The position numbers and the translations under genes are program-made. Below the pieces are notes generated by a model. The model was not told where the DNA came from. It made no database searches and saw nothing but the letters and a program-made list of their open reading frames with translations. This document shows positions 61,371 through 64,000 of a stretch of DNA of 64,000 nt, one piece after another. Every line of letters starts with the position of its first letter. Positions within the stretch are counted from its first letter, which is position 1. Source of the stretch: Limnohabitans sp. 2KL-17 (GTDB lineage: Bacteria; Pseudomonadota; Gammaproteobacteria; Burkholderiales; Burkholderiaceae_C); NCBI RefSeq assembly GCF_003063415.1, contig NZ_NESK01000017.1:26536-90535 (forward strand). Direction: 5' to 3'.

Positions 61371-61716
61371 CCAGCTGTACCGGGTCGAGCTGACCCCCAG
61401 CTTCTTGGAGCGCCTTGAATCCATTGAGGCGTTTTTGGTGGAAGCCGATGCGGGCTTTGCGTTCGATGACTTGCTGGCCGAGATTCGCGCCACCGTCATC
61501 CCCAACCTGCGGCGCTTTCCGCGCATCGGGCGGCGCTACTTGGCCAACCCACCCCAGTCCTCCGAGGCGCTGGCGCTGCTGGCGGCCATGCCTGCGGGTG
61601 CGCCAGATGCGCTGCGTGAATACCTGCACGGCGATTACCTGATGCTCTACGCAGCCATGGAAGCCCAAGAGACGGTGGTCCTGCTGACCATTTGGCACCA
61701 CCGGCAACTCTCTTGA
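61363..61716 (+). CDS. RelE/ParE-family toxin
   Basis: This 117-residue protein starts at GTG 61363, inside the antitoxin's last codons; the frame to 61291 is only an upstream extension. VELTPSFLERLESIEAFL, IPNLRRFPRIGRRYL, and the C-terminal YLHGDYLMLYAAMEAQETVVLLTIWHHRQ, ending in an exposed strand and His-His-Arg, fit RelE/ParE. The toxin target (mRNA on the ribosome or gyrase) cannot be told from the sequence. Confidence 0.83.
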   Translation: MADQLYRVELTPSFLERLESIEAFLVEADAGFAFDDLLAEIRATVIPNLRRFPRIGRRYLANPPQSSEALALLAAMPAGAPDALREYLHGDYLMLYAAMEAQETVVLLTIWHHRQLS

Positions 61717-61789
61717 CTTTGCGCGGCTGTGGCCTTGAGCACCACCCGTAACACCCCCGATTCACTCCAAACAACGACAAGGTTTCAGC

Positions 61790-62674
61790 ATGACGAGCAT
61801 CCCCGACAAGTTCGACGCCGACAGCAAAATCAAGCTGTTTGAATCGCAGCACATTCGCAGCGAATGGGATGCCGAGGCTGAGAAATGGTGGTTTTCGGTG
61901 CTGGATGTGGTGGCTGTGCTGACAGACCAGCCCGACTACAAGAAGGTGCGGAACTACTGGAAGTGGCTCAAAAACAAGCTGATCGCCGAGGGCAGTCAGT
62001 TGGTTAGTGCCACTAACCAACTGAAACTGCCCGCCGCCGACGGCAAAAAATACCTGACCGATGTGGTCCACACCGAGCAAATCTTGCGGCTCATCCAGTC
62101 CATCCCCAGCAAGCGGGCCGAGCCTTTCAAGCTCTGGCTGGCCGAAGTAGGCAGCCAGCGCCTGGACCAGCTGCAAGACCCGGAGCTGAGCATCGAGCAG
62201 GCCATGCGCGACTACAAGCGTCTGGGCTACACAGACAACTGGATCAACCAGCGCCTCAAGAGCATCGAAATCCGCAAAGAGCTGACCGACGAGTGGAAAA
62301 AGCACGGCTTGCAGGAAGGGCCACAGTTCGCCTTTTTGACCGACGTGATTTACAAAACCTGGGCCGACAAAACCGCCAAGGAATACAAGCAGCACAAGGG
62401 CCTGAAGAAAGAAAACCTGCGCGACAACATGACCAACAAAGAGTTGATCATGAGCATGCTGGCCGAGCTGTCTACCAAAGAAATTTCAGAAGCCGTGCAG
62501 CCGCAAACGCTGGACGACCACGAAGACGTGGCCAAGCGCGGTGGCGGCGTGGCCCGGCAGGCGCGGCTGAAGCTTGAGGCGGAGACGGGCAAAAAGCTGG
62601 TCAGCCCGCAAAACGCCAAGCAGTTGCGTGCCTTGGCGCAGGCCTCAAGCAAAAAAGCAGGAGGCAAGCCATGA
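61790..62674 (+). CDS. Bro-N domain protein (DinD/phage antirepressor-like)
   Basis: This 294-residue protein has an N-terminal Bro-N domain, KIKLFESQHIRSEWDAEAEKWWFSVLDVVAVLTDQPDY, then YLTDVVHTEQILRLIQSIPS and a central LDQLQDPELSIEQAMRDYKRLGYTDNWINQR as in DinD-like proteins. The tail is basic. It is typical of phage or mobile DNA and damage-inducible proteins. A nine-codon ATG frame (62671-62700) overlaps its stop and looks like the beginning of a lost partner gene. Confidence 0.82.
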   Translation: MTSIPDKFDADSKIKLFESQHIRSEWDAEAEKWWFSVLDVVAVLTDQPDYKKVRNYWKWLKNKLIAEGSQLVSATNQLKLPAADGKKYLTDVVHTEQILRLIQSIPSKRAEPFKLWLAEVGSQRLDQLQDPELSIEQAMRDYKRLGYTDNWINQRLKSIEIRKELTDEWKKHGLQEGPQFAFLTDVIYKTWADKTAKEYKQHKGLKKENLRDNMTNKELIMSMLAELSTKEISEAVQPQTLDDHEDVAKRGGGVARQARLKLEAETGKKLVSPQNAKQLRALAQASSKKAGGKP

Positions 62675-62734
62675 ACACGCACAAGTTCACCGTGCGCTAA
62701 GGGCTTTCAGCGCTGTCCGCCCAAGAGGGGTGGC

Positions 62735-63274
62735 TTAAAACCCCGACCCCGGCTCGCTCAAAAAAGCCAGTTCCTCGGGCGAAGACTCGCGGCCAAGCAG
62801 GGCGTTGCGGTGGGGGTAGCGGCCGAAGCGGTCGATGATGGCCTTGTGCTTTAGCTCGAAGCGCAGGGTGTCTTCCATGCCTGGCTGAGCAAACAGGATG
62901 ACGGCTTGCGCGTGCACCAGGGCGGACTCGCTGTGCATGTAGGGCATGTAGGCAAAGACGCGCTGCGCCAAGGGCAGGCTGCGGTCTTGCCCACTGGCCA
63001 CCAGCTCTTGCGCCAGCGCCAAGGCCAGCGCGTCCTGCGCAAAGGATTGGGGCGTGTCGCGGTAAACGTTGCGCGAGAACTGGTCCAGCACCAAGACCTC
63101 GGCCAAGCGCCCCTCGGGCGTGGCGCGCCAGGCAAATAACTCACACCTCGCTGCTGCCTCCAGCGTGGCACCGAAGCGGGTGCGAATGGCTTCGTCCAAG
63201 GCGGCATCTTTGGCGAAGTGGTGCTTGGGGGTTAGGTCGGTGAACCAGAAATGGAGGATGGGGTGGGGTTGCAT
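62735..63274 (-). CDS. DUF924-family protein
   Basis: This 179-residue protein matches the DUF924 family (TPR-like helical proteins), with ILHFWFTDLTPKHHFAKDAALDEAIR, LAEVLVLDQFSRNVYRDTPQSFAQD and FAYMPYMHSESALVHAQAV. No enzymatic role is known. A decayed copy of its end lies at 60917-60983. Confidence 0.88.
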   Translation of the reverse strand: MQPHPILHFWFTDLTPKHHFAKDAALDEAIRTRFGATLEAAARCELFAWRATPEGRLAEVLVLDQFSRNVYRDTPQSFAQDALALALAQELVASGQDRSLPLAQRVFAYMPYMHSESALVHAQAVILFAQPGMEDTLRFELKHKAIIDRFGRYPHRNALLGRESSPEELAFLSEPGSGF

Positions 63275-63321
63275 GGTAGGCCGGACTCAGGTGTGTTTGA
63301 AAATAAACGGAATTTCTTCAG

Positions 63322-63531
63322 TCAAACTCTTGAGAATCTATAGACACCCTTGACACTCGAAGCGAAGTAACCTCCGGGTGATCCAGCATTTTTTAACTCG
63401 ATGAACACTTGCTCAGGTACATCAAAATACTGATAACGTGTCCCGTTATTGAACTCGACCTGTAAAGTTTGACTGTCTTCATCGTAGCCAACTGCCGCAA
63501 TATTTGAGGACGATATGGTGATCATTTCCAT
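63322..63531 (-). CDS. KTSC-domain small protein
   Basis: This 69-residue single-domain protein of the KTSC family, with SSNIAAVGYDEDSQTLQVEF, RYQYFDVPEQVFIEL and GGYFASSVKGVYRFSRV. KTSC domains accompany lysyl-tRNA synthetase-related or mobile-element proteins; no function is known. It lies 3 bp downstream of the HerA-like gene, so they are likely co-transcribed. Confidence 0.8.
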   Translation of the reverse strand: MEMITISSSNIAAVGYDEDSQTLQVEFNNGTRYQYFDVPEQVFIELKNAGSPGGYFASSVKGVYRFSRV

Positions 63532-63534
63532 TAT

Positions 63535-64000
63535 TTACTCCTTGAGTATCACTTTTGCTATCCGCGGATTTTGGGCGCGCCATGCTTCAACTAATTCTTT
63601 ATAGTTGGGGTTGGATTCCATATTGATTCCCCACCCACCTGGATTTTGAGATGCGTCTTCTGAAACTTCATCGAAAACTATTGGATCTTGGCTATCTGGT
63701 CTCCGATCTATGGGGGGCGGTTCTATCGTAGTTCTCATTGGCAATTTCACTGCTTCACCCAAAATAATCGCTTCACCAGTTCGCAGAATGGGTAGCATCC
63801 CTGTCAAGCCATCTAGGTTGTCAGATAAGGCTGCAGTTATGTGACCTCGGTCGGTGCTGTTTGTGAGCCTTAGCAGGCTGCTGAAATACCCCATTCGCGA
63901 GCGCAATTTCGCCCCGCATGGTTTTGATTTTTTTGATTTTCCTTTCGCATTCTGATATTCCCTTCGTTTTTTGTTCGCCTTGGCCCACTTGTAAGCCCAT
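63535..64000 (-). CDS. HerA-like ATPase C-terminal region, partial or rearranged
   Basis: The stop is at 63535. The stretch LLRLTNSTDRGHITAALSDNLDGLTGMLPILRTGEAIILGEAVKLPMRT matches the end of HerA/DUF87 translocase ATPases, followed by a longer acidic tail. Upstream of GYFSSLLRL the frame stays open to base 64000 but reads as a Lys-rich segment, WAKANKKRREYQNAKGKSKKSK, rather than the Arg-finger region expected. Either the gene has been rearranged or truncated (an ATG at 63894 or TTG at 63906 would start a 119-123-residue product), or this is an unusual family member running off the edge. Confidence 0.6.
   Translation of the reverse strand, partial: WAYKWAKANKKRREYQNAKGKSKKSKPCGAKLRSRMGYFSSLLRLTNSTDRGHITAALSDNLDGLTGMLPILRTGEAIILGEAVKLPMRTTIEPPPIDRRPDSQDPIVFDEVSEDASQNPGGWGINMESNPNYKELVEAWRAQNPRIAKVILKE

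Noticed and set aside
61291..61716. Longer start for the RelE/ParE toxin
   Set aside because: The extra 24 residues lie fully within the antitoxin gene and have no family similarity; GTG 61363 fits coupling.

Overview
The window is a GC-rich proteobacterial chromosome segment that is most likely from the Burkholderiales, probably Comamonadaceae. The clues are gene content: sugar-acid clusters with TRAP transporters, a Bug/TctC-type binding protein with a Tat signal, RhlE with a long Arg/Gly tail, a glnA-(small gene)-ntrB-ntrC order, and several small conserved proteins typical of that order. This taxonomic call is an inference. No rRNA, tRNA or CRISPR array was recognised.

Region 1 (1-24400) is dedicated to sugar-acid catabolism. 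A left-edge XRE regulator is followed by a kdgK-dgoK-dgoA set (2-keto-3-deoxy-sugar-acid kinases plus aldolase), a PLP-dependent D-amino-acid lyase/deaminase, and an IlvD/Edd-type sugar-acid dehydratase with a DenD-like dehydrogenase. Divergent from these lies a FadR/FCD regulator with a TRAP transporter (dctQ, dctM, dctP) and an enolase-superfamily dehydratase. The largest unit is a leftward operon from 21618 to 12814: 2-hydroxyacid dehydrogenase, gluconokinase, a small dabb-like protein, TRAP dctP-dctQ-dctM, 5-ketogluconate reductase, L-idonate dehydrogenase, an SDR, and 6-phosphogluconate dehydrogenase. Together these read as idonate/ketogluconate to gluconate to 6-phosphogluconate to ribulose-5-phosphate. 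A divergent LacI-family regulator has two perfect 14-bp palindromes as likely operators.

Region 2 (24428-27775) holds the DEAD-box helicase RhlE and a Bug-family binding protein.

Region 3 (27830-41463) is a type I restriction-modification locus opened up into a defence island. hsdR and hsdS are separated from hsdM by about 7.7 kb of accessory genes. These are an unrecognised protein translationally coupled to a four-helix membrane protein, a dGTPase-like HD hydrolase coupled to a Pol-beta-type nucleotidyltransferase, an AlbA_2/HATPase protein inserted within the remains of a second AlbA_2/HATPase gene, an orphan XRE protein, and a winged-helix nucleotidyltransferase with a HEPN partner. The 32217-35841 cassette is visibly AT-richer than its surroundings and is the best candidate for an undescribed system.

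Region 4 (41473-59942) is housekeeping and conserved genes: a DEDDh exonuclease, EttA, RsuA, an alpha/beta hydrolase, a YVTN beta-propeller protein, a NodB-type deacetylase, a sterol-desaturase-like hydroxylase, an EI24/CysZ-like membrane protein, a CinA-like protein, glnA with NtrC sites and a sigma-54 promoter, ntrB, ntrC, an RluA-cupin fusion, a ferredoxin, a nitroreductase, RluE and a divergent SRAP protein.

Region 5 (59958-64000) is a second accessory patch: a short gene whose start carries the same paired CCCA-N3-TGGG palindromes as the nucleotidyltransferase gene of region 3, a frameshifted HepT with its MNT partner, a Phd/RelE toxin-antitoxin pair, a Bro-N protein, a DUF924 protein plus a decayed copy of its end, a KTSC protein and a HerA-like C-terminal segment at the right edge.
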